This document shows, piece by piece, positions 47,874 through 56,889 of a stretch of 64,000 nt of DNA (the first letter of the stretch is position 1; each line of letters begins with the position of its first letter). Made by a program: the position numbers and the translations under genes. Under the pieces are notes generated by a model. The model was not told where the DNA came from, did not search any database, and was given only the letters and a program-made list of their open reading frames with translations. The stretch covers positions 310,001 to 374,000 of the forward strand of contig CATOTH010000002.1 in the NCBI GenBank assembly GCA_951813065.1, given 5' to 3'. Source of the DNA: an uncultured Bryobacterales bacterium (GTDB taxonomy: Bacteria > Acidobacteriota > Terriglobia > Bryobacterales > UBA6623).

Positions 47874-49409
47874 TCATCCTGGTCCGGGCAGGACGAGGGC
47901 GGTCGCGATCGAATCCACCAACATGCGCGTTGATGCTGATGCCATGCCGAAATTGTTCGCGAAGATCGAAAAGGCGTAGGTTGCCCCGTCGGCGCCTTGG
48001 GCGTAGCCCGACAAGGCCAGCACGTGCGACATCGAGCCGGTCTTGGCACGGATGCGCCCGCGGGCCCCGCCCCGCTGGAACCGCCAGTCGAGCGTCCCGT
48101 CGTGGCCGGCCACCGGAAGGCTGTCGAGAAACGCCTCGCGGTCTTCGGAATGCCACATGTACTCCAGCAGCCGCACTGTTGCGACCGGCGCGACGAGGTT
48201 GTGGCGCGACAGTCCCGACCCGTCGTGCAAGACGAACTCGCCGGTCCGCAGTCCGGCTTCGGCCAGGAATCTCCGTAGGCCAGCGACGGCCGCTTCGCGG
48301 CTTCCCACGCCAGATTCCTGTAGCGCGACCTCTCGGATCAGCATCTCGGCGTGCAAGTTCTGGCTGTCCTTGTTCACCACGCGGATCGCTTCCGCGACAC
48401 CCACGGACGCTGTTTCGGCGAAGCGCGGGGCCTCGTCCCGGGATTGCGACGGGGTGATTGATCGCAAGCTCTTCATCTGCTCAGGCAGAGAGTGGCGCGC
48501 CGAGACACCGCCGGCGACTTCGATTCCGAGTCCGGCAAGTGCTGCTTTGAAGGCGAGCGCTGCATAGCGGGCGGGATCGGCGGCGGCGAATCGGAACTTG
48601 CGGCCCCGAGAGTCCACCGGGATCTGGCCTGTGAGCACAACTTCGCCCGGCGCGTTGCCCCATCGCGCCGAGAGGCTCCGGTCAACGTAACGAGAGCGAA
48701 CCGTTGCGATCCGGTTTGAGAACTCGTAGTACGCAAGAGCCGGGGAAATGTCCAGCCGCGCCGCGGCGTTAGCGGTGCCGGGTCGCACTAGCACCTCGAT
48801 GAGGTTGTCGTTGAACGCCAGCGCGCTCGTGGGACTGCCGTAGACTTGCAGGGTGTCTGCGTGGCCCCAGCCCCTCGGATAGGGCTGCCAGACGTAGCGC
48901 GAGTCGTCTCCGACGAGGTCTCCGGCGATGCGGCGGATCCCGATGTCCTTCAGTTGCTGCGCCAGATCGCGCAATGGCGCCAGGCGATCCGGTGCGAAGT
49001 CATCTGGTTTCCGGTAAGGCAGGACCCGTGAGGAAAGGTTGGGATCCCCGCCACCGATCAGGCGCAAGTCGCCCTGCAGCACGCCGTCCCCGTCCACCGT
49101 ACCCTTCGCTGCCACAGCGGTCGCGAAGCGATAGTCTGGCCCCAGCCGCCGCAGGGCCATCGCGGTCGAGAACAATTTGGCGTTTGACGCGGGCACGAAC
49201 AGCTTCTCCGCGTTGCGTTCGAAGACCGTTGCTCCCGTCTCGAGATCGCGGACCAGGATGCCCCAGTGGGTTCGTTTCGCCGCGGGGGCCTCGAGTAGCT
49301 CCTCGATCCGCTGGGCGATAGCGGATTCAATCGACTTGGCGTCCTCGGCAAGAGTCCGTGGCGCGCTGCCGACAAGCAGCAGGATAGTCGCTAGGATTAG
49401 CGCCGGCAT
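47874..49409 (-). CDS. dacB: D-alanyl-D-alanine carboxypeptidase/endopeptidase (PBP4, S13 family)
   Basis: The 511-residue periplasmic enzyme trims and hydrolyses D-Ala peptide bridges of peptidoglycan. The signal peptide (ALILATILLLVGSAPRTLAE) is followed by the serine motif SNAK in VPASNAKLFSTAMALRRLG. The conserved HDGSGLSRHNLVAPVATV and the KTGS motif in RIRAKTGSMSHVLALSGYA follow in the expected order. An internal insertion between the motifs (residues about 130-300) is normal for the S13 family. The ATG at 49409 is 7 bp after hemB on the same strand, so they probably share a transcript. Confidence 0.95.
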   Translation of the reverse strand: MPALILATILLLVGSAPRTLAEDAKSIESAIAQRIEELLEAPAAKRTHWGILVRDLETGATVFERNAEKLFVPASNAKLFSTAMALRRLGPDYRFATAVAAKGTVDGDGVLQGDLRLIGGGDPNLSSRVLPYRKPDDFAPDRLAPLRDLAQQLKDIGIRRIAGDLVGDDSRYVWQPYPRGWGHADTLQVYGSPTSALAFNDNLIEVLVRPGTANAAARLDISPALAYYEFSNRIATVRSRYVDRSLSARWGNAPGEVVLTGQIPVDSRGRKFRFAAADPARYAALAFKAALAGLGIEVAGGVSARHSLPEQMKSLRSITPSQSRDEAPRFAETASVGVAEAIRVVNKDSQNLHAEMLIREVALQESGVGSREAAVAGLRRFLAEAGLRTGEFVLHDGSGLSRHNLVAPVATVRLLEYMWHSEDREAFLDSLPVAGHDGTLDWRFQRGGARGRIRAKTGSMSHVLALSGYAQGADGATYAFSIFANNFGMASASTRMLVDSIATALVLPGPG

Positions 49410-49416
49410 GCCCGTC

Positions 49417-50388
49417 TCAGCCCAGCAGGCGCGCCGCGTCCGGTGCGAAGTACGTCACGATGAAATCCGCGCCGGCCCGCTTGATGCACAGCAAGCTCTC
49501 CAGCATGGCCCGGTCGCCGTCCAGCCATCCATTGCGAGCGGCCGCTCGGAGCATGGCGAACTCGCCGCTCACTTGGTATGCCGCGGTGGGTACGCCGAAT
49601 TCGCTCCTTGCCTGCCACAGGACGTCGAGGCAGGGCATTGCCGGCTTGACCATGATCATGTCGGCGCCTTCTTCAATGTCGGCCCGGATCTCCCGGATCG
49701 CCTCGCGATGGTTCGCCGGGTCCATCTGATAACTGCTGCGGTCGCCGAATTGCGGGGTCGATTGCGCCGCATCCCGGAACGGCCCGTAGAACGACGAGGC
49801 GTACTTGGCGGCGTAGGAGAGGATCGGCACGTGCTCTAGGCCAGCCTCGTCCAGGCCGGCCCGGATCGCGGCGACGCGGCCGTCCATCATATCCGAGGGG
49901 GCGATCACGTCCGCCCCGGCGCGCGCCTGGGACACCGCCGTCTTCCGCAGTAGCGCGATGCTCTTGTCGTTTTCCACGTCGCCACCCTCGATGGCGCCGC
50001 AGTGGCCGTGATCGGTGTACTCGCACAGGCACGTGTCGGCGATCACCATCAAATCGGGGAGTTCGCGCTTCAGCGCCCGGATTGCTTGCTGAACGATGCC
50101 GCGCTCGTCGTAGGCCCCGGTCCCCGTTGGGTCCTTGCTGGATGGGATTCCGAACACCATCACCCCGGCGATTCCCAATCCCGCCGCTTCGCGGCATTCC
50201 TCGACCAGGCAGTCGATCGAGAGATTGCAGATCCCGGGCATGGAATCGATCGGGAGCCGCACGCCTTCTCCGGGGCAAGCGAACACGGGGTAGCAAAAAT
50301 CCCCCGGCGAGAGCTGGGTTTCCCGCACGAGGGCACGCAGAGCCGGGGTTCCCCGCAGCCTCCTCAGACGGTGCGTCGGAAAGGCCAC
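49417..50388 (-). CDS. hemB: Delta-aminolevulinate dehydratase (porphobilinogen synthase)
   Basis: The 323-residue enzyme condenses two 5-aminolevulinate molecules in tetrapyrrole synthesis. [20 protein letters not shown] carries the Cys residues of a zinc-dependent enzyme. [19 protein letters not shown] and [15 protein letters not shown] carry the two active-site lysines. [16 protein letters not shown] is the further family signature. Length is typical. The ATG at 50388 is plausible; the ends are clear. It precedes dacB on the same strand, and the yebC gene is divergent. Confidence 0.96.
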   Translation of the reverse strand: MAFPTHRLRRLRGTPALRALVRETQLSPGDFCYPVFACPGEGVRLPIDSMPGICNLSIDCLVEECREAAGLGIAGVMVFGIPSSKDPTGTGAYDERGIVQQAIRALKRELPDLMVIADTCLCEYTDHGHCGAIEGGDVENDKSIALLRKTAVSQARAGADVIAPSDMMDGRVAAIRAGLDEAGLEHVPILSYAAKYASSFYGPFRDAAQSTPQFGDRSSYQMDPANHREAIREIRADIEEGADMIMVKPAMPCLDVLWQARSEFGVPTAAYQVSGEFAMLRAAARNGWLDGDRAMLESLLCIKRAGADFIVTYFAPDAARLLG

Positions 50389-50507
50389 GGAACCATTCTA
50401 GCGGGTCGCCTGAGGGGTTTGATCCGGAGTCCGTTTGATATGCTCTAGTCAAGAGGTTCGGCCGACGGAAGAGCCGTGAAAGGCTCCGTTGCGAACGGCG
50501 AAAACGA

Positions 50508-51257
50508 ATGTCAGGCCACTCCAAATGGGCGACGATAAAGCACAAGAAGGCCGCCACTGACGCCAAGCGCGGCAAGGTATTCACGCGGCTGATCCGCGAA
50601 ATCCAGGTGGCCGCTCGTGAGGGCGGTGCCGATCAAGACGCCAATCCGAGGCTGCGTACCGCCGTGAACGCAGCCAAGGCGCAGTCCATGCCCAGCGAGA
50701 ACATCAAGCGCGCGATTCTTCGTGGGAGCGGGCAGCTCGAGGGAGAGACCTACTCCGAGATCACCTTCGAGGGGTATGCGCCCGCCGGGGTCGCCGTGCT
50801 CGTGGAGACCGTCACCGACAACCGCAACCGCACCGTTGCCGAACTCCGGCACATCTTCGCCAAGAACGGTGGGAATCTGGGAGAGAACGGCTGCGTCTCG
50901 TGGATCTTTCACAAGCAAAGCCTGATTGTCATTCCCAAGGATTCGGCTTCCGAGGACGACGTGATGGACATCGTCCTGATGGCGGGCGCGGACGACCTCC
51001 GCGACGACGGCGAGCACTGGGCGATATACTCTCCGCCCGAAGTGCACGAGGAGGTGGTTCGCGCGCTGCAGGGCGCTGGCATTGAGCCGCTCACGGCAGA
51101 GGTTTCCCGGATTCCTGAGAATACGGTCAGGGTTGAGGGGAAACAGGCGGGCAGCGTCATCCGCATGATCGGGAAGCTGGAGGATCAGGATGACGTGCAG
51201 AACGTGTTCGCGAACTTCGACATCGATGACAAGGAGCTCGAGGCGCTGTCGGCTTGA
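50508..51257 (+). CDS. YebC/PmpR-family protein
   Basis: The 249-residue protein has the family signature at its start ([28 protein letters not shown], seen as [12 protein letters not shown] and [10 protein letters not shown]). It continues with [41 protein letters not shown] and [18 protein letters not shown]. YebC proteins act as transcriptional regulators or, as recently shown for several, support translation at proline stretches. It is followed by ruvC 12 bp later, the widely conserved yebC-ruvC pair. Confidence 0.95.
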   Translation: MSGHSKWATIKHKKAATDAKRGKVFTRLIREIQVAAREGGADQDANPRLRTAVNAAKAQSMPSENIKRAILRGSGQLEGETYSEITFEGYAPAGVAVLVETVTDNRNRTVAELRHIFAKNGGNLGENGCVSWIFHKQSLIVIPKDSASEDDVMDIVLMAGADDLRDDGEHWAIYSPPEVHEEVVRALQGAGIEPLTAEVSRIPENTVRVEGKQAGSVIRMIGKLEDQDDVQNVFANFDIDDKELEALSA

Positions 51258-51269
51258 GGAGCTCACCTC

Positions 51270-51758
51270 GTGCTGATCCTTGGTATCGATTGTGGCTCGC
51301 GCGTGACCGGCTACGGAGTCATCGAGAGCCTCGGCCGGACGCAGCGAGCGGTTGGGTACGGAGCGATCCGGGTTCCCGCGGGCAAGGACCTGGCTGACCG
51401 ACTCCGGTTTGTCGCCGACGGTATCGACGAGGTTGTCGAGCGATTCCGTCCGTCCGAAGCGGCTGTCGAGGATGTGTTCCAGCATCGGAACGTATCCAGC
51501 GCGTTCACGCTCGCCCACGTGCGCGGGGTCGCCTTGCTCAGCGCGGCGCGCGCCGGTCTGCCGGTCGCTAGCTATGCCCCGACTCAAATCAAGAGCAGCG
51601 TGGTAGGGCACGGCACGGCCGACAAGCACCAGGTGCGACAGATGGTGACCCTCCTGCTCGGATTGCAGGAAGAAGTCAAGCCCCTGGACGTCTCCGACGC
51701 GCTTGCGGTGGCCTATTGCCACGCGAGCCTCAGGAACGCCGGTGCGTTAGCGGGATAG
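51270..51758 (+). CDS. ruvC: Holliday junction endodeoxyribonuclease RuvC
   Basis: The 162-residue nuclease resolves Holliday junctions with RuvAB. The catalytic acidic residues are recognisable: Asp in ILGIDCGSRVTGYG, Glu in PSEAAVEDVFQHRN, and the C-terminal pair in LDVSDALAVAYCH. YAPTQIKSSVVGHGTADKHQV is the conserved DNA-binding stretch. A GTG start at 51270 is preceded by GAGGAG. Length is typical. ruvA and ruvB are not adjacent. Confidence 0.96.
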   Translation: MLILGIDCGSRVTGYGVIESLGRTQRAVGYGAIRVPAGKDLADRLRFVADGIDEVVERFRPSEAAVEDVFQHRNVSSAFTLAHVRGVALLSAARAGLPVASYAPTQIKSSVVGHGTADKHQVRQMVTLLLGLQEEVKPLDVSDALAVAYCHASLRNAGALAG

Positions 51759-51762
51759 CGTT

Positions 51763-52377
51763 GTGTCCGCCCGATTGACGGTTCTCGTTCTGCTGGCGGC
51801 CTTGGCCGTTCCGGCGCAGGACTTGATCTATTTCGAGCGAGAGTTTCCCGGATCCGTGCCCGGGCAGTTTCAGGTCGAGGTCAAGCGAGACGGGACGGCA
51901 CTGTATTCCGAGGATGGCGAGGCTCCGGTCGAACTCGAGTTGGGCGAGGCCACGGTCGAGGGGATCTTTGAGAACGCTGAAGTCCTAAATTTCTTTTCCA
52001 AGCCCTTGGCGAGCCAGCGCAACGTTGCGTCAACCGGTCGCAAGGTCTTGCGGTACGAGTCCGCGGGCAAGGTCCGAGGCGAGGCGGTATTCGACTACTC
52101 CGAGGCTCCCGAGGCTCGGGAGGTCGCTTCGTGGTTCGTCAAACTGGCCGAGACCCAACGGCATCTGCTGGAGCTGGAACGCGCGTACCGGTTCGATCGC
52201 CTGGGCGTGAACCAGGCCTTGGTCCATCTTGAGATGGCGTACCAGCGCAACCGCATCGTGGCCCCACAGCTCCTTGAACCGATCCTGGACCGGATCGCCA
52301 AGCAGCCCCGGATCGTTCATCTGGCCCGTGCCCGTGCCGAGGGGATGCTGGAGAAAATACGAACCCGCGAGCGCTAG
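51763..52377 (+). CDS. Secreted protein of unknown function
   Basis: The 204-residue protein starts at a GTG 4 bp after the ruvC stop, with a short signal (LTVLVLLAALAVPAQ). The mature part is rich in charged residues and contains no motif I know. The first half has beta-like pattern (QFQVEVKRDGTALYSEDGE); the second half is helical (SWFVKLAETQRHLLELERAY). It is probably a periplasmic protein conserved in this phylum. The tight spacing suggests cotranscription with yebC-ruvC, but a functional link is not evident. Confidence 0.6.
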   Translation: MSARLTVLVLLAALAVPAQDLIYFEREFPGSVPGQFQVEVKRDGTALYSEDGEAPVELELGEATVEGIFENAEVLNFFSKPLASQRNVASTGRKVLRYESAGKVRGEAVFDYSEAPEAREVASWFVKLAETQRHLLELERAYRFDRLGVNQALVHLEMAYQRNRIVAPQLLEPILDRIAKQPRIVHLARARAEGMLEKIRTRER

Positions 52378-52408
52378 GGCAATCCCGTCAGAATCTCCAT
52401 AAGTCGTT

Positions 52409-52560
52409 TATAATCAGTTTGATAAAGACTATATAGGGTTGTCGATCCCATTGCGGACAATGGTAAGAGCCCCCGGAAACCGGACTGCGAACAGCTCCAA
52501 GACCGTGAAAACGGGAGGGCTATCGCTTCTTCGAAAGGCGTATTCGCGCCGGGCGAACGG
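52409..52560 (+). ncRNA. Possible structured small RNA between convergent genes
   Basis: This gap between the convergent secreted-protein and parB genes has a perfect TATAAT at 52409-52414. Downstream are several small stems: CCATTG-CGGA-CAATGG (52448-52463), CCGG-AAA-CCGG (52473-52483), CTG-CGAA-CAG (52485-52494), CCG...CGG (52503-52514) and TTCGC...GCGAA (52543-52557). The second to fourth are enclosed by AGCCC/GGGCT (52468-52472 with 52517-52521), which would form a multi-branch junction. Such stems occur by chance in GC-rich DNA, and I do not recognise an RNA family, so this is a weak candidate. Confidence 0.25.
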
Positions 52561-53445
52561 TCACGATTCCTGCTGCGTGCCCACGATTCGGTCATAAATC
52601 GCAGCCAGCTGCTCGGGGGATGAATAGTCGATCTCGACACGCCCCCGCTTGCCGCGCTGTTTCAGGCGAACCGGTGCTTGCAGCACTCTCTCGAGTTCCT
52701 CGATGGCTGCGCCGACGTTCGGGTCGAGCTTCGGTACAGCCCGTTTCTTCCTGGGCTCCAGCAGCTGGCGGACCAGCCGCTCGACTTCCCGGACGGAGAG
52801 TTCAGACGTTGCCGCGCGGGTCGCGAGCGATTCCTGCTGCGCGGCGTTCTCGATCGGCAGAAGCGCGCGGGCGTGGCCCATCTGAAGCTTGCCGTCGCGG
52901 ATCAGTTGCTTGACGCCGGCAGGGAGTCGCAGCAGCCTCAGGTGGTTGGTGATTGACGCGCGGCTCATGCCCGTTCGAGCCGCGAGTTCTTCGTGGATCA
53001 AGTTGAGGTCAGCGATCATCCTGTCCAGGGCCGCCGCGATTTCGATCGGATTGAGGTTCTCCCGCTGGATGTTCTCTACCAGCGTGACCTCCAGAAGCTT
53101 GTCCGGTTCGATCTCGCGCACGATCGCCGGCACGGTCGCCATTCCGGCCAGGCGGCAGGCCTTTAGCCGCCGCTCGCCCACGACTAGGGTGTAGCGATCA
53201 CCGGCAGGCCTCACGAGCACCGGCTGCAACACGCCGTCGGCGCGAATCGAGGCAGCGAGCGCGCCCAGCGCCTCCGGGTCGAAAGTGGTGCGAGGCTGCA
53301 CTGGATTGGGATCGATCTTGGCGACTGGAACTTGCGTCACTCCCTGAAGCGATTCCTCGGCGGCGGGAGCAGCAGTTGGCAACAATGCGGCTAGGCCCTT
53401 CCCTAAAGCTCTTCGTTTCAATGACTTACTAGTTTCTGATGGCAT
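52561..53445 (-). CDS. parB: Chromosome-partitioning protein ParB
   Basis: The 294-residue CTP-dependent DNA clamp loads at parS and spreads. The N-terminal RALGKGLAALLPT is the ParA-interacting motif. The catalytic/CTP-binding stretch VVGERRLKACRLAGM and VTLVENIQRENLNPIEIAAA lead to the helix-turn-helix domain with TGMSRASITNHLRLLRLP. The C-terminal dimerisation domain ends with ELAAIYDRIVG-type EQLAAIYDRIVG. The ATG at 53445 overlaps the end of parA by 17 bp. Two perfect parS sites lie upstream of parA. Confidence 0.97.
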   Translation of the reverse strand: MPSETSKSLKRRALGKGLAALLPTAAPAAEESLQGVTQVPVAKIDPNPVQPRTTFDPEALGALAASIRADGVLQPVLVRPAGDRYTLVVGERRLKACRLAGMATVPAIVREIEPDKLLEVTLVENIQRENLNPIEIAAALDRMIADLNLIHEELAARTGMSRASITNHLRLLRLPAGVKQLIRDGKLQMGHARALLPIENAAQQESLATRAATSELSVREVERLVRQLLEPRKKRAVPKLDPNVGAAIEELERVLQAPVRLKQRGKRGRVEIDYSSPEQLAAIYDRIVGTQQES

Positions 53446-54247
53446 TCGGGCGCTCCTCGCTACAATCTGTGTTGCCCAGCCTCTTTCTGGCTCGGGAGAG
53501 GATTTCCCGGGCCAGTTCGAGATAGGACTGTGCCCCCTTCGAGCGGCCTTCGTACTGGATCGCTGGCATGCCATGGCTGGGGGCCTCGGCTAGGCGCACG
53601 TTCCGCGGAATCACCGTGTTCAGGACCAGCTGGCCGAAGTGCTCGCGCAACTCGGCGGCGACCTGGCCGGTCAGGGAGAGACGGCTGTCGTACATCGTCA
53701 GCAAGATGCCCTCAACTGCCAGGGCGGGATTCTGCCCCGAGCGAACCGAGACCATCGTCCGCATTAGCGACGTGATGCCCTCGAGCGCGAAGTATTCGCA
53801 ATGCATCGGGATGAGCACTGAGTCGGCAGCCGTGAGCGCGTTGATCGTGAGCAGGTCCAGTGCGGGCGGGCAGTCCAGCAGGAGAAAGTCGTAGTTCGCC
53901 GAGGCCCCCCGCAAGTGTTGCTTCAGAACGGTTTCGCGGCTGTCCGCGTCGATCAGTTCCACGTTGGCGCCGGCCAGGTTGTGGCTGGCGGGAACAACGT
54001 CGAGGCCGCTGAAGCCGGTGCCGCGAATCGCCGCCGAGAGAGAAACCTCGCCGATCAGCACTTGGTACAGGCTGGCATCGGGTGATTCCGGCTGGATTCC
54101 CATCCCGCTCGTCGCGTTCGACTGCGGGTCGCAATCGACCAGCAAGACTCGGCAATCCGCAGCTGCCAGGGAGGCGGCCAGATTGATGGCTGTCGTCGTC
54201 TTGCCGACGCCGCCCTTCTGGTTGGCAATGGCGATGCACCTAGCCAC
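53429..54247 (-). CDS. parA: Chromosome-partitioning ATPase ParA (Soj)
   Basis: The 272-residue Walker-type ATPase moves ParB-parS complexes on the nucleoid. The deviant Walker A KGGVGKTT (residues 11-18) is followed by VLLVDCDPQSNATSG (A-prime), LLLDCPPALDLLTINAL (Walker B) and the DNA-binding GLFEGRSK-like MPAIQYEGRSKGAQSY. The start is a GTG at 54247. It overlaps parB by 17 bp on the same strand, a coupled pair. rsmG lies directly upstream across the parS sites. Confidence 0.97.
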   Translation of the reverse strand: MARCIAIANQKGGVGKTTTAINLAASLAAADCRVLLVDCDPQSNATSGMGIQPESPDASLYQVLIGEVSLSAAIRGTGFSGLDVVPASHNLAGANVELIDADSRETVLKQHLRGASANYDFLLLDCPPALDLLTINALTAADSVLIPMHCEYFALEGITSLMRTMVSVRSGQNPALAVEGILLTMYDSRLSLTGQVAAELREHFGQLVLNTVIPRNVRLAEAPSHGMPAIQYEGRSKGAQSYLELAREILSRARKRLGNTDCSEERPNAIRN

Positions 54248-54299
54248 GGGGCATCCGTACCGTCTAGGCTAGCAGACCGTCGGAGCCCCAGTTTGACGA

Positions 54300-54315
54300 T
54301 GTTTCACGTGAAACA
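54300..54315. promoter_or_regulatory. parS centromere site 1
   Basis: The 16-bp palindrome TGTTTCACGTGAAACA matches the universal bacterial parS consensus perfectly. It lies between parA and rsmG, 52 bp upstream of the parA start, and is the ParB loading site. Confidence 0.97.
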
Positions 54316-54350
54316 TGGATTCCGCGGGCCACGCGCCGTCCTCTTGCCGA

Positions 54351-54366
54351 TGTTTCACGTGAAACA
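54351..54366. promoter_or_regulatory. parS centromere site 2
   Basis: A second perfect TGTTTCACGTGAAACA palindrome lies 51 bp from the first and just downstream of the rsmG stop. Two close sites strengthen the nucleation of the ParB complex. Confidence 0.97.
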
Positions 54367-54375
54367 CCGGCGGCG

Positions 54376-54951
54376 CTAGCGGGCGGCGCCCAGCCAGAGC
54401 TTTCGCTGGCGGCTCCAGGGCGTCGGACGGCTCTCCCAGTCCGTGAAGGGGCCATCCGGAGGCCGGTCAGTGCCCAGCACCGCGACCCGACGGGTCTTGC
54501 CGGCAAGATCTCCCAGGACTCCGAGAGGGTTTACTGCGCGGAGCAGCGCCCATTCCGCTGAGCCCGTCCATTGCCTGATCCGGCAGTGACACACGCGGAC
54601 GTTGGGCATGTCGTGGGTTGCTTCGCGCAGGAACGCTGCCTTCTTACGTATTGATTCTACGAGAGTTACGGACGAAGAGGGCCGGAGTGTCGCGATTGGC
54701 AGGCCAGGGAATCCCGCACCTGAACCGACATCGACGAACGATGCGGCGTCGGGCAGTTCCCGGTGCAGGTGCGCGGATTCGCCGTAGTGCCGCCGGGCGG
54801 CTTCGGCTGGATCACTGATCCGGGTCAGGTTGATCCTCTTGTTCCATCGCTCCAGCAGGCGGAAGTGCCCGCAGAGCCTGTCGAACTGCGGTGCGGAGGT
54901 CTCCACACCCAGCTCGTCAAGGACTTCGCGCAAGGCGTCCTCGAAGGTCAC
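54376..54951 (-). CDS. rsmG: 16S rRNA (guanine-527 N7)-methyltransferase
   Basis: The 191-residue SAM-dependent enzyme methylates G527 of 16S rRNA. Landmarks: [17 protein letters not shown], the SAM-binding loop [16 protein letters not shown] and the acidic [29 protein letters not shown] follows. A GTG at 54951 is the start, since it overlaps the mnmG stop (GTGA), indicating translational coupling. A longer frame reaching 55419 overlaps mnmG and is not similar to the family. The parS sites follow. Confidence 0.94.
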   Translation of the reverse strand: MTFEDALREVLDELGVETSAPQFDRLCGHFRLLERWNKRINLTRISDPAEAARRHYGESAHLHRELPDAASFVDVGSGAGFPGLPIATLRPSSSVTLVESIRKKAAFLREATHDMPNVRVCHCRIRQWTGSAEWALLRAVNPLGVLGDLAGKTRRVAVLGTDRPPDGPFTDWESRPTPWSRQRKLWLGAAR

Positions 54952-56816
54952 GCGCTCAAATGCATCTCGAGTATCGACAGGGCGGCCGGGGTCATCCCCG
55001 GCACGCGGCCCGCCTGGCCAAGGGTGCGTGGGCGCACCCGTTCCATCTTCTCGACGACTTCGTTCGACAGGCCCGGCAGGCCCCGGTACTCGAAGCGCGC
55101 CGGGATGCCGCGCGCTTCGGCCTTTTGCAGCCGGTCGATCTGGCGCCGCTGTTTCTCGAGGTAGCCGACGTACTTGAGCTCCGTCTCGATCGCCTGCCAA
55201 TCGGCCTTGCGCAGCCCGGCGCCGAGCTCGGCCGGAATCGCTTGCCGGAGCTGCTCCAGGCTGACCTGAGGTCTGCGCAATAGCTGGCTCAGGCTGCTGC
55301 GTCCGGCGCTCGGCGGCGGGAGCTGCTGGTAAAGCGCACTGGTCAAGGGGGGCTTTTCGGTCTCCAGAAAGCGAATGACCCCCTCCCGGGCCGCGCACTT
55401 TGCCTGATAGCGCCGCCACTGCTCGTCTCCGACCGTGCCCGCCCGACGCCCGATCGGGGTCAGGCGCGTGTCAGCGTTGTCAATCCGCAGGTGCAGCCGG
55501 AACTCGGCCCGCGAGGTGAACATCCGGTAGGGTTCGTCCGTCCCCTTGGTCACGAGATCGTCAATCAGGATGCCAATGTAGGCATCGGTGCGTCTCAGCA
55601 CTACGCTGTCGCGCCCCTGGATCGCCCTGGCGGCGTTGATGCCCGCCATAAGTCCTTGACAGGCCGCCTCTTCGTATCCGGTAGTGCCGTTGATCTGCCC
55701 GGCCAGATATAGGCCACGAATCCGCTTGGTTTCCAGCGTCGCGAGCAGCTCGGTGGCGTCCACCGAGTCGTACTCGATCGCGTAGCCCGGCCGGATCATG
55801 GCAGCCCGCTCGAGGCCGCGGACCGAGGCTACCATTGCTTCCTGCACGTCGATCGGCATGCTGGAGGACATCCCGTTGACATACACCTCGTTCGTATCCA
55901 GCCCCTCTGGCTCGAGGAAGATCTGGTGTCGCAAGCGATCCGGGAACTTGACCACCTTGTCCTCGATCGACGGGCAGTACCGCGGCCCGACTCCTTCGAT
56001 CTGGCCGCTGTACAGTGGCGAGCGTCGGAGGCTGTTCTGCAGGAGCCGATGGGTGCCTTCGTTCGTGTAGGCGATATGGCAGCAGACCTGCTCGCGCTCG
56101 ATCGACTCGGTGCGGAACGAGAACGGCGTAGGCTCCGGATCGCCGGGTTGCGCCTCAAAGGCGTCCCAGTCAATCGTCCGCCCGTCCAGGCGTGGTGGGG
56201 TGCCGGTCTTGAGTCGGCAGCACCGAAACCCTTGATTCTTCAGGGCTTCTCCCAGCATCACTGAGGCCGGCTCGCCGCTCCGGCCTGCCGGATAGGTGCG
56301 TTCGCCGATGTGCACGAGGCCATTAAGGAAGGTCCCGGTAGTCACGATCACGGCTTCGCCGCTCAGCGTGCGGCCGTCCAGCAATTCGACTCCCCGGACT
56401 CGTTCTTGCTCGATCGCCAAGCCCGAGACCTCGGCTTGCTTGATGTCTAAGTTCGGTTCGCGCTCCAGGACCTGTCGCATGCGGATGCGGTACAGCTTCT
56501 TGTCGCATTGCGCACGGGGAGACCACACCGCTGGGCCGCGGCTCGTGTTCAGCAAGCGGAACTGGATGCCGACATCGTCGGTGACCTCGCCCATTATCCC
56601 GCCCAAGGCGTCGATTTCCCTCACGATATGCCCCTTGGCAATCCCGCCGACGGCGGGGTTGCAGGACATCTGGGCCACGAGGTCCAGATTGAGGGTGACC
56701 ACGGCGACCCGCGCTCCGGCCCGGGCCGCCGCCACGGCCGCCTCGCAACCCGCGTGGCCCGCCCCTACGACGATGACATCGTAAGCGTCCGCCGCCGCAC
56801 TCTGCGGGTCCGCCAA
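54948..56816 (-). CDS. mnmG: tRNA uridine 5-carboxymethylaminomethyl modification enzyme
   Basis: The 622-residue FAD enzyme, with MnmE, modifies wobble uridine 34 of several tRNAs. The FAD-binding [58 protein letters not shown] and [17 protein letters not shown] are typical. The C-terminal domain has [13 protein letters not shown]-like [17 protein letters not shown]. It starts at TTG 56816 with a strong AAGGGGG sequence upstream. It overlaps rsmG, giving the conserved mnmG-rsmG-parA-parB order. mnmE is not in the window. Confidence 0.97.
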   Translation of the reverse strand: MADPQSAAADAYDVIVVGAGHAGCEAAVAAARAGARVAVVTLNLDLVAQMSCNPAVGGIAKGHIVREIDALGGIMGEVTDDVGIQFRLLNTSRGPAVWSPRAQCDKKLYRIRMRQVLEREPNLDIKQAEVSGLAIEQERVRGVELLDGRTLSGEAVIVTTGTFLNGLVHIGERTYPAGRSGEPASVMLGEALKNQGFRCCRLKTGTPPRLDGRTIDWDAFEAQPGDPEPTPFSFRTESIEREQVCCHIAYTNEGTHRLLQNSLRRSPLYSGQIEGVGPRYCPSIEDKVVKFPDRLRHQIFLEPEGLDTNEVYVNGMSSSMPIDVQEAMVASVRGLERAAMIRPGYAIEYDSVDATELLATLETKRIRGLYLAGQINGTTGYEEAACQGLMAGINAARAIQGRDSVVLRRTDAYIGILIDDLVTKGTDEPYRMFTSRAEFRLHLRIDNADTRLTPIGRRAGTVGDEQWRRYQAKCAAREGVIRFLETEKPPLTSALYQQLPPPSAGRSSLSQLLRRPQVSLEQLRQAIPAELGAGLRKADWQAIETELKYVGYLEKQRRQIDRLQKAEARGIPARFEYRGLPGLSNEVVEKMERVRPRTLGQAGRVPGMTPAALSILEMHLSA

Positions 56817-56889
56817 TTCCTTGCCCCCTTCTTGTTATTCTAGGCGGTTGCGTCGCATCCCGGCTCGTGGCGGGCTCGCAAGACGAGCG

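Noticed and set aside
50511-51722. A 403-residue minus-strand frame over yebC and ruvC
   Set aside because: Antisense to two clearly recognised genes; no similarity of its own.
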